This document shows positions 47,893 through 56,651 of a DNA stretch of 64,000 nt, piece by piece. The notes below the pieces were generated by a model. It was not told the DNA's origin. It was given only the letters and a program-made list of their open reading frames with translations, and made no database searches. Every line of letters begins with the position of its first letter. The first letter of the stretch is position 1. The translations under genes were made by a program, and so were the position numbers. Source of the DNA: Gloeocapsopsis dulcis (lineage in GTDB: Bacteria > Cyanobacteriota > Cyanobacteriia > Cyanobacteriales > Chroococcidiopsidaceae); the NCBI RefSeq assembly GCF_032163395.1, contig NZ_CP119968.1:4552001-4616000 (forward strand), given 5' to 3'.

Positions 47893-48381
47893 CTATTTGC
47901 GGATTCTCCAAAACAACAGGGTGCCACCAACAAATTTCACAGCTTCCAATACCCAGTAACCCGCGTGGAGCAGATTCATCGTTGCAGGAACTTCGGTAGC
48001 TGACTCAAACAAATTCAATTGTACCCCTGTCGCAGACATTTGCGGAGTCAAGAAGTAAGTAGCTAGCAAAGGTACAGCGAGTAAGAGTAAAGCCAAAATA
48101 GTCGTACCTCGTTGCCAATGATCTCCAGCAAATTGTGTTTTGTTTAACACTAAAACACTCGTTACTACTAAAGCTGCTGCTAATAATTCAATGCGATTAT
48201 AATTCCAGAAAATTAAGTAACCTGCTGTCGTAAATCCAGCTTGAGTCATCATTCCAGAAACATATAAACTGGGCATAATTACCCAATCTAAAATTAGGCT
48301 ACTACTCAGCCAGAATCCTAAAGTTAAGATCGCAACGTTCTGCCAAGGCGAACGCTTTAATTGAATACTAGAAACAGTCAT
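47893..48381 (-). CDS. four-span membrane protein, DUF4149-like
   Basis: The 162-residue protein has four membrane spans (about 15-37, 60-80, 90-110, 137-158). The first span ends in LDWVIMPSLYVSGMM, and the loop contains NYNRIELLAA, as in small DUF4149-type proteins found throughout cyanobacteria. There is no signal peptide or catalytic motif. It is convergent with the manganese exporter operon and shares its terminator. Function unknown. Confidence 0.75.
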   Translation of the reverse strand: MTVSSIQLKRSPWQNVAILTLGFWLSSSLILDWVIMPSLYVSGMMTQAGFTTAGYLIFWNYNRIELLAAALVVTSVLVLNKTQFAGDHWQRGTTILALLLLAVPLLATYFLTPQMSATGVQLNLFESATEVPATMNLLHAGYWVLEAVKFVGGTLLFWRIRK

Positions 48382-48623
48382 ATGATTGCCATGATTTACT
48401 TTTATATTTTTAGCTTAACGAATTTGTTATGGTGCAAATGTGAAATATCTTTTAAAACTTTGGAGATGAAAGAAAAAGTTATTTTTATTTATTTACAAAA
48501 CTTTGAATAAGATTTATTAAAGACTGCCTGCAATCATTAATTTCATCAAAAATCATGCTGCTGAAACATTACTTCCTTCGGCGGTCCTTGTGTCGCACGC
48601 CATTTTTGTACCCGTCTCTGTAA
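48382..48623. other. gene-free stretch before transposase remnant
   Basis: AT-rich; probably the promoter of the membrane-protein gene on the minus strand. Part may be older transposon sequence that I cannot recognise. Confidence 0.3.
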
Positions 48624-48789
48624 AGTGCGAGACATGCCCCACGAAATTTGGCATTATTGCGGCGAATTGCACTCAATGCCCTAAATCGAGAACAATCCTT
48701 AAGGGCGCAGTACTCGCCAAAAATCTAATCGGGCTGCAATGGATAACAATTATATGCTTACAGTTCTTGCCGCTTGTTTGTCAGAACTT
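48624..48789 (+). pseudogene. ISAs1-family transposase, C-terminal remnant with frameshift
   Basis: The frame from 48624 gives ARHAPRNLALLRRIALNALN and then REQSLRAQ. From 48715 another frame gives RQKSNRAAMDNNYMLTVLAA. In order these match the C-terminus of ISAs1 (H-repeat) transposases, where GHAPENLALLRRxALNLL is followed by a KRxxAxxDxxYxL segment. At least one frameshift separates the pieces. The rest of the element is gone. Confidence 0.75.
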
Positions 48790-48933
48790 GGTGAAAACTC
48801 TCAACCCGCTTGTCAATAGCATTTGAGATGTGCTTACCCTGTGGATGAAAGGGTTTATCTACTACTTGTTTAACCCAGAAAGTGACAGAAGAGGGATAAG
48901 CAATTATTCTAATCCCTACTAAGCGAATGACTA

Positions 48934-49158
48934 TTGTCAATTACTGAAACTCAAATCGGCTGTTTTTCAAGTGCTGATATCCTCACTCAACAAGCCCGCT
49001 CAGGTAAAACAGATCCCAGACCATTACTCAGCATGTTTGAGATTTTTGGAGATTTAGGACAGTCGCCACGTTTCGTCCAGGCTGTTGCTGACCAGTTGCG
49101 TAGTTTGCATGAGTTCGGTGCTAAAGGAACACTAGTCCGATTCTACCAGGCACAGTAA
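48934..49158 (+). pseudogene. C-terminal remnant of a mannitol/polyol dehydrogenase
   Basis: The frame ends DPRPLLSMFEIFGDLGQSPR and then FVQAVADQLRSLHEFGAKGTLVRF. FGDLGxxxRF followed by a helix with GA(R/K)xTL is the usual end of long-chain mannitol 2-dehydrogenase/polyol dehydrogenases. Only about 60 of roughly 480 residues remain, and no ATG starts the piece. It lies just after an ISAs1 remnant and 1.6 kb before xylB, its natural pathway partner. Confidence 0.6.
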
Positions 49159-49192
49159 TGGCATTATCAACTATTTCTCATAGCGTGAAGCA

Positions 49193-49825
49193 TTATGCCA
49201 CGGCTGCTGATGTAACCAGATGAACAAGTGTGGAGGCGATCGCCTCTAGGGGCAACACCAAATCTACTTTTCCTGTGGCGATTGCCGCTCCCGGCATGTT
49301 GAAAAACTCAGATGTCGATTCATCCTGAGCGATCGCCATGCCCCCATGCTTCTTGATTGATAGCACGCCCAGTGCGCCATCAGAGCCACTACCTGTTAGA
49401 ACAACAGCGATCGCCCGTGACTTGTATGTGGTAGCCACTGACATAAACAGTTTATCGGCAGCAGGACGGACAAAGTTCATTTTGGGTGTATCTGAAAGCA
49501 GCAGCGTGCCATTAGGCTCAACTAGCAGGTGTTGAGTAGGAACAGCAACATAGACGGTGCCTGGACGCAGAACATCTCCAGTTGCGGCTGGCTTAACTCG
49601 CAACGCTGTCCGCTTGCTTAAAATTTCAGGAAGGTGGCTGGGAACTTTGGGGCTGAGGTGCTGGACGATCAGAATAGCCGCCGGAAAATCGGCAGGTAAT
49701 GCAGACAAAATAGTGCTAATTGCCTTTAAGCCACCCATAGAAGCTGCCAATACCACAACATTAAACGCAATATTTGGAAACTGAGAGAAAATGCGGTGTT
49801 GCGGAATCTGGATGAGGGCGTTCAT
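49193..49825 (-). CDS. stand-alone CheB-type protein-glutamate methylesterase
   Basis: The 210-residue protein is only the CheB catalytic domain; there is no receiver domain. The catalytic Ser is in AASMGGLKA, His in IVQHLSPK and Asp in GSGSDGALG. The segment RPAADKLFMSVA is also typical. Such free CheB domains in cyanobacteria are often not linked to chemotaxis operons and may act on unknown glutamyl methyl esters. Its start (49825) lies 36 bases from the first of two palindromic operators shared with the divergent Crp-type regulator. Confidence 0.92.
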   Translation of the reverse strand: MNALIQIPQHRIFSQFPNIAFNVVVLAASMGGLKAISTILSALPADFPAAILIVQHLSPKVPSHLPEILSKRTALRVKPAATGDVLRPGTVYVAVPTQHLLVEPNGTLLLSDTPKMNFVRPAADKLFMSVATTYKSRAIAVVLTGSGSDGALGVLSIKKHGGMAIAQDESTSEFFNMPGAAIATGKVDLVLPLEAIASTLVHLVTSAAVA

Positions 49826-49860
49826 GCTCGTGCGCTTCTAGGGAGACCGTCAAATGCTCA

Positions 49861-49880
49861 ATTGTACTTGACCGTACAAT
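49861..49880. promoter_or_regulatory. palindromic operator 1 (ATTGTAC-N6-GTACAAT)
   Basis: Perfect 7-bp arms around six bases. The core fits GTA-N8-TAC, the NtcA consensus, and the general layout of Crp/Fnr sites. Centre 34 bp from operator 2. Confidence 0.75.
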
Positions 49881-49894
49881 TTACCTCTCATCAT

Positions 49895-49914
49895 ATTGTA
49901 CTCTAGTGTACAAT
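49895..49914. promoter_or_regulatory. palindromic operator 2 (ATTGTAC-N6-GTACAAT)
   Basis: A second perfect copy with the same arms and a different 6-base centre. Two identical palindromes in a divergent control region beside a Crp/Fnr gene suggest autoregulation. Confidence 0.75.
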
Positions 49915-50013
49915 CCTTGTTTACAATTATGTTGCCCTTGCGCTAGAGGTTTTTCCCCCCTGAAGAGCGTTATCTCGTTAGATACGAGTGATGTAATCAG
50001 ACAACTAAAATTT

Positions 50014-50736
50014 GTGTCCCAAGACGTTCCAACGTCTGTCAAAAATCGGCTTCTGGCTAGCTTGCCCCGGGAGGAATATGAACGGCTTCAGCCCTATCTG
50101 GAACCCGTTTCCCTTGACTTTAAACGAGAGCTTTATCAGCCAAACGTGCCGATCGAGTTTGTTTATTTTCCGTTAGAGGGAGTTTGCTCGTTGCTGTCGC
50201 TGTCATCCGAGGGTCAGCTGATTGAAGTGGGAACGGTGGGCAATGAAGGTATGGTGGGGCTACCCGTATTTCTAGGAGTCAGAGAAATTCCTGGGATGTC
50301 GATGTGTCAAGTTCCTGGCAATGCTTTGAGGATGCGAGCTGAGGATTTGCAGACTCAAGTCAGCTGTGACTCATTGCTGTATAATGTGCTGCACCGCTAC
50401 ACGCAAACCTTGTTTAATTTCATTTCACAATCAGGACTGTGCAATCGGCTGAATTCGATCGAACAACGCTGCTGCCGCTGGCTGCTCTTGACTCGCGATC
50501 GCGTGGGCACCGATGAATTTCCGCTCACCCATGAGTTTTTATCCCAAATGCTAGGGGTGCGGCGGGCAGGTGTGAGTGACGTAGCTGCCAGGTTACAAAA
50601 CGCAGGCTTCATTTCCTACCGTTATGGCAAGATGACCATTGTGGATCGAGCCGGGTTAGAAGCAACAAGCTGTGAGTGTTATGAACTCATCAAAGCAGAC
50701 TTCGAGCGCTTAATTAGTGACGATAATATGAATTAA
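50014..50736 (+). CDS. Crp/Fnr family transcriptional regulator
   Basis: The protein (240 residues from GTG 50014) has a cNMP-binding-like beta barrel (about 15-125: EPVSLDFKRELYQPNVPIEFVYFPLEGVCSLLS, VGTVGNEGMVGLPVFLG), a dimer helix, and a C-terminal winged helix (CRWLLLTRDRVGTDEFPLTHEFLSQMLGVRRAGVSDVAARL with the recognition helix). The cAMP-contact residues of true Crp are not evident, so the ligand is unknown. The frame is open back to 49906, but that start lies inside operator 2; GTG 50014 is my choice with moderate certainty. It probably binds the twin palindromes just upstream and controls the CheB-like gene. Confidence 0.88.
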   Translation: MSQDVPTSVKNRLLASLPREEYERLQPYLEPVSLDFKRELYQPNVPIEFVYFPLEGVCSLLSLSSEGQLIEVGTVGNEGMVGLPVFLGVREIPGMSMCQVPGNALRMRAEDLQTQVSCDSLLYNVLHRYTQTLFNFISQSGLCNRLNSIEQRCCRWLLLTRDRVGTDEFPLTHEFLSQMLGVRRAGVSDVAARLQNAGFISYRYGKMTIVDRAGLEATSCECYELIKADFERLISDDNMN

Positions 50737-50794
50737 GACGTGGCGTCTGCTGTTTCTAAATTTCATTTTGATATAACTTTTGAGGATTAGCCTA

Positions 50795-52237
50795 ATGCTG
50801 CTTGGCATTGATTTAGGAACAGGCTCTGCTAAGGCATTGCTCCTAGCGACAGACGGAACTGCTATAGGTGAGGCATCAAGCTCCTATCCCGTTCATGCAC
50901 CTCACCCTGGATGGGCTGAGTCGGAGCCAGCCGATTGGTGGTCATCTGTTGCCTCGGCTGTTAGAAAGGCAGTGGGAAATCACGCTGGGCAAGTACAGGC
51001 GATCGCACTTTCAGGACAAATGCACGGTGTTGTCCTAGCTTCGGAGTCGGGTCAGCCCCTGCGTCCTGCTATCCTCTGGGCAGATACTCGCTCTAGTGCC
51101 ACGCTTAACACTTATCATTCGCTCGACGCCACTATTCTAAAGCGCTTGGGCAACCCGATTACGGCTGGAATGGCGGGTCCAACCTTGTTGTGGCTACGAG
51201 AACACGAGGCTACTGTCTACACCGAAGCACGTTGGGCACTCCAGCCAAAAGATTGGCTACGCTTACGGCTGACAGGAGAAGTTGCAACCGAACCATCTGA
51301 TGCTAGTGGTACTTTGCTTTACGATATTGTGGCGGACAACTGGGCAAGGGATGCAATCTCAGCCCTGAATCTACGTTGTGATTGGTTACCAAAAATTATC
51401 CCCTCTAGTGCGATCGCAGGCTACCTGACAGAAGATGCTTCAGAGCATCTTGGCTTACCTGTTAGCTTACCCGTTATCGCTGGTGCTGCGGATACGGCAG
51501 CGGCGGCACTTGGTAATGGACTATTAGAACCTGGATTAGTTCAACTAACCATCGGCACAGGCGCTCAAATCATTACACCTCGCTCCCAACCCATTATCGA
51601 TCCTCGTGGTCGTACACATCTCTATCGAGCCGCCGTACCTAACCAGTGGTACACCCTGGCCGCAATGCAAAATGCGGGGTTAGCGCTTGAGTGGGTGCGA
51701 GGTATCCTCGGCTTGAGTTGGCAGCAAGTCTATACTAAAGCGTTTTCTGTTCCCCCAGGATGTGAAGGGTTGACATTTTTGCCATACCTCACAGGCGAGC
51801 GAACTCCACACCTTGACCCCTATGTACGCGGCGCATGGGTGGGGCTTGGACTTCATCACACACAGGCGCACCTGATGCGGGCAGCTTTAGAGGGAGTTGC
51901 TTTTGCCTTGCGACAAGGTTTTGAGGCACTTGAGGTAACAGGTTTTAAAGCGACACAAGTGCGTTTAGCAGGCGGTGGAACGGCAGAAATGCCTTGGAAA
52001 CAATTACTGACTGATGTATTGAGAATACCCCTCTATGCAACTACAGTTGCTGCTGCTTCCGCGCGTGGTGCTGCTCTATTGGCGGGTATAGGTATTGGCG
52101 TATACGCAGATACTAATGACACGCTCAAACTGGCAGCCACACCAACGCTTGCTGCAACTCCCCAATCAGTTAATTCAGCCCTAGAAGAGGCTTGGATGCG
52201 ATATCAATCCCTTTACCCACGACTTAAAAAAATCTGA
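50795..52237 (+). CDS. xylB: xylulokinase
   Basis: The 480-residue FGGY kinase phosphorylates D-xylulose. Seen: LLGIDLGTGSAKALLL (phosphate 1), GWAESEPADWW, AIALSGQMHGVVL (substrate contact, SGQMHG), AILWADTRS, AGAADTAAAALGNGLLEPGLVQLTIGTGAQI, GLTFLPYLTGERTPHLDP and VRLAGGGTAEMPWKQLLTDVL. MHG and the length fit XylB, not glycerol or ribulose kinases. ATG 50795 follows GAGGATT. A remnant of a polyol dehydrogenase lies upstream, so the gene may be left over from a polyol-use cluster, but it is itself intact. Confidence 0.93.
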   Translation: MLLGIDLGTGSAKALLLATDGTAIGEASSSYPVHAPHPGWAESEPADWWSSVASAVRKAVGNHAGQVQAIALSGQMHGVVLASESGQPLRPAILWADTRSSATLNTYHSLDATILKRLGNPITAGMAGPTLLWLREHEATVYTEARWALQPKDWLRLRLTGEVATEPSDASGTLLYDIVADNWARDAISALNLRCDWLPKIIPSSAIAGYLTEDASEHLGLPVSLPVIAGAADTAAAALGNGLLEPGLVQLTIGTGAQIITPRSQPIIDPRGRTHLYRAAVPNQWYTLAAMQNAGLALEWVRGILGLSWQQVYTKAFSVPPGCEGLTFLPYLTGERTPHLDPYVRGAWVGLGLHHTQAHLMRAALEGVAFALRQGFEALEVTGFKATQVRLAGGGTAEMPWKQLLTDVLRIPLYATTVAAASARGAALLAGIGIGVYADTNDTLKLAATPTLAATPQSVNSALEEAWMRYQSLYPRLKKI

Positions 52238-52358
52238 CAGGAGTTATGCCTCACGGAGGAAGCACTAGAATGTATGTATAAATACATTCTTAAGGTAAGA
52301 CTGTTTAACAGCAGTCAATGAAATAAGTGAGTTTACTAAGATAATAAATAGACATTAT

Positions 52359-53127
52359 ATAAATATAGTAGGTGGAATAAAGCTTCCCAAATCAGCTGAC
52401 GTTTCCGATTTATACATACAGTGTAATAAATCTGCATCTATAAACTACCAGGAAGATGACAAAAAAGTTGTTTTAAGTCAGGGTGGTATTATATCCTTAA
52501 ATTCTTACTTTAACTCATTTTACGAAAAGTTTTATACTAATATATACAACTCTTAGCTCTATCTACTATTTGTTGAAACTTGAAGGAGATTTTAAAGTTT
52601 CTGTTTACAGAGAAGTTAATGGAGGAAATAACAGAGAGATTATTTCTGAACAAAACTTTTCAAAATGTCAATTCTCAGATCCTGTAAAAATCTTACCAAT
52701 AAATTTCCTTCAAACTGAAAATGCTGGCAGAATATATTTTGAAATAACCTGTTCTAGTGAACACGGTGCATTTAAAGAGGCGTGGATAGCAACTGATGAA
52801 AATAAAGCTAAAGAAGTATCGTTGGGAATTATCATTTGCACATTCAAAAAAGAGGCTTATATAAAAAATACATTAACTACTATTTTTCAAGATAAATTAC
52901 TAGAAACTAAGGACTTCAAATTATTTATTGTTGATAATGGTAGAACTTTAGACAAAGCTGATTTCACAGAGCCCAAGCTGAAACTCGTTCCCAATATAAA
53001 TGCAGGTGGAAGTGGTGGTTTTACTAGAGGGTTAGTTGAAGCTTTAGAGGAGAACGTCTACTCTCATTTTTTGCTTATGGATGATATAGAGTTAGAAAGT
53101 GGGTGGTGTTCTAGATCTGGTGTTTAG
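52359..53127 (+). pseudogene. GlfT2-like galactofuranosyltransferase family protein, frameshifted and truncated
   Basis: Frame one (52359-52556) encodes NIVGGIKLPKSADVSDLYI and, later, YFNSFYEKFY. After a +1 shift near 52548, frame two continues SSIYYLLKLEGDFKVSVY and runs to 53127. It contains SLGIIICTFKKEAYIKNTL, LFIVDNGRTL, NINAGGSGGFTRGLVEAL and FLLMDDIELES. This is the N-terminal sandwich plus the GT-A start of GlfT2-like transferases, where the acidic motif is normally DDD. It lacks an ATG (ATA stands at the expected place) and about half of the catalytic domain and the C-terminus. Low GC compared with its neighbours suggests transfer from elsewhere. Confidence 0.7.
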
Positions 53128-53447
53128 CTCTCAAAGTAATAAACCAAATTCATAGCGGTTAATAAACAAGCCACGTTGTTGTGACAGTTTCTGATTAACT
53201 GGTTGGAGATATCTAAGTTTTTTTAATGACAGCAACAAATCACCTGCAAGATTTTGACAAAACTGCAAAAAACAGAAAGATTTCATCCTGCTCATTTCTC
53301 TAAAGTAACCCTTTAGCAAGCAATCCAGGGATTGCCATGACTGTTATGCAGATCCAAAACTATCTTCGCACTGAAGTGCGAGAGTTCTTGAAGTTAGTCA
53401 GAATAGGAGTGTGAGTTGCTTTTCTTATGAGATTTGCGGATTGAGCA
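53128..53447. other. gene-free stretch between glycosyltransferase remnant and DUF2808 gene
   Basis: A 62-codon minus-strand frame (53131-53319) exists but has no recognisable domain; it might be a transposon remnant that cut the glycosyltransferase. The last 60 bases contain the leader of the next gene. Confidence 0.35.
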
Positions 53448-54050
53448 ATGAAATTTCTGAACCCTAGTGTTTTGCTTAGTACAACACTTGTCTTGACGGC
53501 GATAAGTGGAACCACGCCGCAAGTGACGCAAGCAGTTCAATTAAGAGACGGTACAGTTTATTTTGTGCAACCGCCAGATTTAGTCGCGGCAACAACAACA
53601 GTTAACGGCGTTAGTGCTTGGGGTGCAACGTACTACTTCACAATTAATATTCCCAAGAATGCTGATGAACCCTTGCAAAGAGTCACAATTACACAGCGCG
53701 GCGGCAGTGATAATGTTCGCTTTAGACTTGATGACAGCCGTGCGTTTGAGGGAACACGCGATCGCCGAGGTACACAATTAACTTTAGGCGAAGTCACGCG
53801 CGATTGCACGAAGTGCAGCGCCAGAGGCGATCGCGATACCAGAACTGTTAATGTCACACTTGACCCGCCAGTTGCTCCAGGAAGAACAATTACAATTGGC
53901 TTACGTCCTGTCCGTAATCCGCTATTTTCTGGTGTTTACTTATTTGGTGTCACAGCATTTCCCCCTGGAGAAAAAGCCCACGGTCAATTTCTTGGCTTTG
54001 GGCGGTTTCACTTCTACGGCAACGATAGACCGTTTTTTATGTGGAGATAG
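53448..54050 (+). CDS. DUF2808 family secreted protein
   Basis: The 200-residue protein has a signal peptide (MKFLNPSVLLSTTLVLTAIS, cleavage after TQA near residue 29), then VQLRDGTVYFVQPPDLVAA, ATYYFTINIPKNADEPLQRVTI, FRLDDSRAFEGT, VTLDPPVAPGRTITIGLRPVRNP and GVYLFGVTAFPPGEKAHGQFLGFGRFHFY. This is the full DUF2808 domain, almost confined to cyanobacteria; function unknown, probably periplasmic. Two Cys (DCTKCSARGD) may form a disulfide. A decaying TnpB element follows on the other strand. Confidence 0.9.
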   Translation: MKFLNPSVLLSTTLVLTAISGTTPQVTQAVQLRDGTVYFVQPPDLVAATTTVNGVSAWGATYYFTINIPKNADEPLQRVTITQRGGSDNVRFRLDDSRAFEGTRDRRGTQLTLGEVTRDCTKCSARGDRDTRTVNVTLDPPVAPGRTITIGLRPVRNPLFSGVYLFGVTAFPPGEKAHGQFLGFGRFHFYGNDRPFFMWR

Positions 54051-54088
54051 AAGTCTCAACTGCTGGCTTTGGTATTACCGTAGGTAAA

Positions 54089-55276
54089 CTACCCCAGCGA
54101 TAGAATCGCGGGGCTTTTAAGTAGCCCTGAGCTATCTATACTGAGAGGACAGCACAAATAACTCGAACCTCTAGCGGGCTGGTTTACAGACAGCCCCAAT
54201 AGACTTATCATTTTTGCTCCGTTAAAGTCGGCATCCCCAGACCAATTGCAGTTACCGCACTTGAACTTCTTGTCGGAACGCAAGCCGATATGCAGACAGC
54301 GGTGGCAAGTCTGAGAAGTGTAGGCTGGAGGTACTGCTATTACCTCGACCCCTTCTCGAACGCCCTTGTATTCCAAAAACATTCGCAGTTGGTAGAAAGA
54401 CCAACAGTTAGACCTACGACGTTCTGTTTTGTTGCGTAGATATGAATTGGTTCTTTCCCTGATGCCAGTTAAATCTTCAATCGCCACTACTGCATTCTGC
54501 TGTTTAGCGCTACGAATGATAGTCTTTGATATGTTGTGATTCATCCACTGTTGGAATCGTCTCTCGCGCCCCGATAGCCGTACCAAAATCTGCCGACACC
54601 TACGCCGACTAGACCTTGTGCGTGTGGAAGCCTTTTTCTAGAGAGACGCTCTGGTTCTAGAGTATCTGTCCCTAATCTTGGTTAGCTTTTTGCCATCCCA
54701 CTTGTTCCCGTTGCTTGTTACTGCAATATCTCGTCTGCCAAAATCCACGCCAATTACGTTAGTCGATTTAGCTGGACTTGGGGCTTCATCTTTCAGTTGA
54801 ATGTGGATGTAGTATTTTCCATCGCGGTGCTTGCATAGTTGGGCGCTTGTAGGCGTTTTACCCTTAAGCTTGCCTCGCTGGTAATTTCCAACATCCAGTT
54901 TAATATGTTCTCTACCATTGACAGTAGTTAGGCTAACAGTCCAGTCTTTTTCTCGGAACGCAAAAATCCGCTGGTCGTAATCAGCAGATGTTGGTTTAAA
55001 TGTTTTAACTGGTCTACCTTTCTGTTTGGCAGCTAGCCGATTAGCACCAACCCTGGCACAAGCTCTAATGGCTAAGTTTGCAGCCAACCCAAACCGAGAA
55101 CGCAAGTCCTCGTAAACGATACCCTGAATTGTTATTTTGTGCTGGTTATCTTCGGCTTGACTTGCTCCGACGCATAGTTGCAAGCATCCGCAAACGCATG
55201 AAGGGTTGCCTTGATTTTGACAACCTGTTCAGGGGCGGGGTTCAATTGGCAAACCAACGTCAGGACTTGCTTCATA
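54089..55276 (-). pseudogene. TnpB (IS200/IS605-type), one frameshift and one in-frame TAG
   Basis: The protein starts at ATG 55276 (MKQVLTLVCQLNPAPEQVVK). Near 55150 the frame changes, after which KITIQGIVYEDLRSRFGL, GVDFGRRDIAVTSNG (first Asp) and SRTRASL follow. A TAG at 54638-54640 interrupts. The same frame then goes on with KKASTRTRSSRRRCRQILV, VAIEDLTGI (Glu), the zinc finger CHRC ... CGNC and DADFNGAKMI (third Asp). The stop lies in a hairpin CCCC-A-GCGAT/ATCGC-GGGG (54092-54113), the right end of the element. It belongs to a different TnpB subgroup from the one at 15698. No tnpA is seen. Confidence 0.85.
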
Positions 55277-55513
55277 AGCAATATAATATCACCTATGAGG
55301 TACAAGGACATTGAACAATGATTCGCGTTGCGGGCATCTTTATATTGGCGCTGCGCTTACTCCCCATATCTGCAAGCGTGCGGGCTTCCGCGCAGCGCAT
55401 TGCTCGGTGATACTAGCCGCTTCTACAAAGTGCGATCGCTCTGTCATTAAACTGAGTATGCTGCTGTGATCGCCCAAGCGTTACCGAGTGGTTTAGTCGT
55501 ATCAGGGGTAAGT

Positions 55514-56164
55514 ATGGTGACAACACGAGCATTAGCCGAACAAAGAGTTGTTCTTAGAAGCATTAGTTGGCAAACATTTACAGCCATGCTGAATGAAATG
55601 GGCGAGGAGCGCACTACACGCTTTGCTTATCTTGATGGAATGCTGGAAATTATGACTCCACTAGGAGAGCATGAAAATACGAATAGATTTATTGACGATC
55701 TAATTCGAGTATTAGCTGATGAACTCAATCTTAATCTCAAAAAGTTTGGCTCACTGATTCTCAAGCGCGAAAACATGAGACGTGGAGCCGAACCTGATTC
55801 GTGTTATTACATTTCTAACGAACCACGTGTGAGGAATAAACGTAATATTGATCTAAATATTGATCCACCTCCCGACTTGGTGGTGGAAATTGATATAACC
55901 AATAGTTTAATGGATAAACGTCCGATTTACGCCGCTGTCGGTGTTCCAGAAATTTGGCATTATAATGGGCGATCGCTTCAGGTTTTCATATTATCTGAAC
56001 CCAATTCGATCTACACCCCAACGCAACAGAGTCCTACTTTTCCGCTTCTCGATCTGAATATGGTTCCGCAGCTAATTGAACAAAGTCTGATTGATGGTGA
56101 AACGAAGACTTTGCGTTCTTTCCGCGCATGGATACAACAGCAATTAAATAAAGCTTCTGACTAA
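55514..56164 (+). CDS. Uma2 family endonuclease-like protein (DUF820)
   Basis: The 216-residue protein belongs to the PD-(D/E)xK superfamily: RFAYLDGMLEIMTP (acidic residue with strand), EPDSCYYI and PPPDLVVEIDITNSLMDKRPIYAAVGVPEIWHYNG, which gives the D-x(n)-E-x-D pattern usual for this group. Uma2 proteins are numerous in cyanobacteria and without known role. I chose ATG 55514 (MVTTRALAEQRVVL) after AGGGG; the frame start GTG 55466 adds 16 unconserved residues. It stands between a dead TnpB element and the decayed region at 56.2-58.7 kb. Confidence 0.85.
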   Translation: MVTTRALAEQRVVLRSISWQTFTAMLNEMGEERTTRFAYLDGMLEIMTPLGEHENTNRFIDDLIRVLADELNLNLKKFGSLILKRENMRRGAEPDSCYYISNEPRVRNKRNIDLNIDPPPDLVVEIDITNSLMDKRPIYAAVGVPEIWHYNGRSLQVFILSEPNSIYTPTQQSPTFPLLDLNMVPQLIEQSLIDGETKTLRSFRAWIQQQLNKASD

Positions 56165-56241
56165 GTATAAGTGCATTCGCACAAATATACCCTCAATTGA
56201 TCTTTCTAATCGTTGTATTAACAAACTGAGCACTAAGCTGT

Positions 56242-56310
56242 CATCGGTAACAACATCAAGTAAGTGTACTAAAGTGCGATCGCTCAATTTTGTCACCATT
56301 ACTGGGCTAA
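56242..56310 (+). repeat. imperfect direct repeat, copy 1
   Basis: The 69-base segment from CATCGGTAACAACA through AAGTGCGATCGCTCAA to ACTGGGCTAA recurs at 58214-58279 with few changes. The two copies bound about 1.9 kb that contains a methyltransferase remnant, a hypothetical gene, a repeat array and a MazF-type pair. Confidence 0.65.
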
Positions 56311-56358
56311 GGTTGTGATACCGTGCAACCTGCGACTACATTTCACAAGTAACACAAT

Positions 56359-56556
56359 TTAGAACAGGTAGGGAACTAATCGCTTTGTACGTTGCCTATA
56401 GGCTTCATACTCATCACCGAAGCTGTTCAGTCGCATCTGTTCCTCTTGGTCAACTCGTGTTGCATACTCAATACTAAAGCCAATGAATCCAGATAGACCT
56501 GCAGCCCAGTTTGGCAGCAATAGTGCTTGTGCAATGCAAAGTACTAAGCTAAATCC
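56359..56556 (-). pseudogene. C-terminal remnant of an isoprenylcysteine carboxyl methyltransferase (ICMT/PEMT) family protein
   Basis: Minus-strand reading from 56556 gives a membrane span (LVLCIAQALLLPNWAAGLSG), then EYATRVDQEEQMRLNSFGDEYEAY and RQRTKRLVPYLF to a stop at 56359. R(V/E)xxEExxLxxxFGxEYxxYxxRTxRLxP is the hallmark end of ICMT-like small membrane methyltransferases. About two thirds of the gene is missing, and an in-frame stop (56557-56559) lies before the piece. Confidence 0.7.
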
Positions 56557-56651
56557 TTATAAGCCTGCTTGATGTCATCCTGCGGTGCTCCTGCTTCAAT
56601 TTCAAGAACCTGGTAGTGTATATGTGGTTTTATGGCTGCAAGTTTACTAGA

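Noticed and set aside
48758-48940. 60-codon minus-strand frame
   Set aside because: The plus strand carries a recognisable ISAs1 transposase end in the same place.
53131-53319. 62-codon minus-strand frame after the glycosyltransferase remnant
   Set aside because: Suspected as transposase tail, but no motif can be matched, so not called as a gene.
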